A stretch of 64,000 nt of DNA from contig NZ_JARULD010000002.1 of NCBI RefSeq assembly GCF_029688735.1, forward strand, positions 744,001 to 808,000, in the 5' to 3' direction. The position numbers were made by a program, and so were the translations under genes. This stretch comes from Qipengyuania flavescens (lineage in GTDB: Bacteria; Pseudomonadota; Alphaproteobacteria; Sphingomonadales; Sphingomonadaceae). Each line of letters begins with the position of its first letter. Position 1 is the first letter of the stretch. Positions 63,786 to 64,000 of the stretch are shown here, one piece after another. The notes beneath the pieces are model-generated. The model was not told where the DNA came from. It ran no database searches and was given only the letters and a program-made list of their open reading frames with translations.

Positions 63786-64000
63786 CTACCAGTAGCGTGC
63801 GTAGCGATCGTCGTAGCGGCAGTCGTCGTCCACGTAACGGCCATCGCCATAATAACCGTCGCAGCGGTCGTTCTTGTCGGTGGCGTAACCGACCACGCCG
63901 CCGATGGCCGCTCCGGCGAGGGCGTAGGTCTTGATATCTTCACCAAGGATTGCGCCTAATCCGGCACCTGCTGCGGCACCGGCCGCAGCACCTTCCACGC
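63786..64000 (-). CDS. Glycine-zipper membrane protein (5' partial)
   Basis: The frame runs off the window end, so the N-terminus (expected signal peptide) is missing. Visible are a Gly/Ala-rich glycine-zipper segment (GAAAGAAAGAGLGAILG and ALAGAAIGGVVGYATD) and a Tyr/Asp-rich C-terminal tail ending RYARYW with two Cys. It fits glycine-zipper 2TM outer-membrane or periplasmic proteins; the role is unknown. The 64 nt between this gene and the HExxH gene hold no clear terminator. Confidence 0.7.
   Translation of the reverse strand, partial: VEGAAAGAAAGAGLGAILGEDIKTYALAGAAIGGVVGYATDKNDRCDGYYGDGRYVDDDCRYDDRYARYW

Overview
The window is a GC-rich chromosomal segment of an alphaproteobacterium, most likely Sphingomonadales and probably the Erythrobacter/Qipengyuania group. 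I infer this from gene order and family features, not from a database search: a dusB-ntrB-ntrC-ntrY-ntrX-hfq-hflX operon, an E1-beta pyruvate dehydrogenase subunit carrying a lipoyl domain, folate-type TrmFO, fused IspDF, and a two-domain Hfq. Coding density is very high. Many neighbours share 1-4 nt start/stop overlaps, and three convergent pairs interleave their stop codons in the same 4 nt. I see no rRNA, CRISPR array, insertion sequence or prophage gene; the only tRNA is tRNA-Ser(UGA).

Layout. 1-2.3 kb: pdhA (5' end outside the window) and pdhB, ending in a clear terminator. 2.5-4.7 kb: one TadG-like and two TadE-like Flp-pilus pseudopilin genes. 4.7-8.8 kb: squalene/phytoene-synthase-fold protein, EF-hand protein, trmFO, YhhN-family membrane protein and a TauD-family dioxygenase. 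8.8-11.6 kb: gyrA. 11.9-17.8 kb: secreted TPR protein, NYN/LOTUS protein, beta-carbonic anhydrase, lipA, RatA-like protein, pncC, ispDF. 17.9-27.9 kb: the Ntr operon (dusB, ntrBC, ntrYX, tandem hfq, hflX), convergent with mazG. 28-36 kb: a tightly coupled minus-strand operon running mltB-like, RlpA/SPOR, dacA-like, tmk, holB, metG, tatD, metallo-beta-lactamase-fold hydrolase and a 55-residue membrane protein. 36.1-36.35 kb: tRNA-Ser, whose 3' end is repeated 130 bp downstream. 36.3-44 kb: small acidic protein, sulfotransferase-like and aminotransferase genes, KefB-type antiporter, lpdA, a tiny ORF, thioesterase, DUF559 protein and pdhC. 44-56 kb: universal stress protein, peroxiredoxin-like protein, rnr, M28 peptidase, archaeal-type proS, phaR, alr, MFS transporter, NifU-like protein, cvpA, radA. 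56-64 kb: patatin-like protein, secreted metallo-beta-lactamase-fold hydrolase, dnaJ, dnaK with an RpoH-type promoter, copper chaperone, a HExxH protein with a non-ATG start, and a glycine-zipper protein cut by the window end.

How the genes work together. The pyruvate dehydrogenase complex is split: E1 at the left edge, E2 and E3 about 40 kb away, with lipoyl synthase (lipA) between them to make the cofactor carried by both E1-beta and E2. The Ntr operon couples two nitrogen/redox two-component systems to RNA regulation (Hfq) and ribosome rescue (HflX). The mltB-to-tatD operon links wall remodelling, dTTP supply, clamp loading and methionyl-tRNA synthesis.

The most interesting items are the fused double Hfq with a diverged second half, the 32-nt palindrome between ntrC and ntrY, the tRNA-Ser 3'-end duplication, the sulfotransferase-like/aminotransferase gene pair, and several small or unconventional-start genes that standard calling could miss. 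Nothing here looks like a new defence or mobile system; this is mainly core genome.
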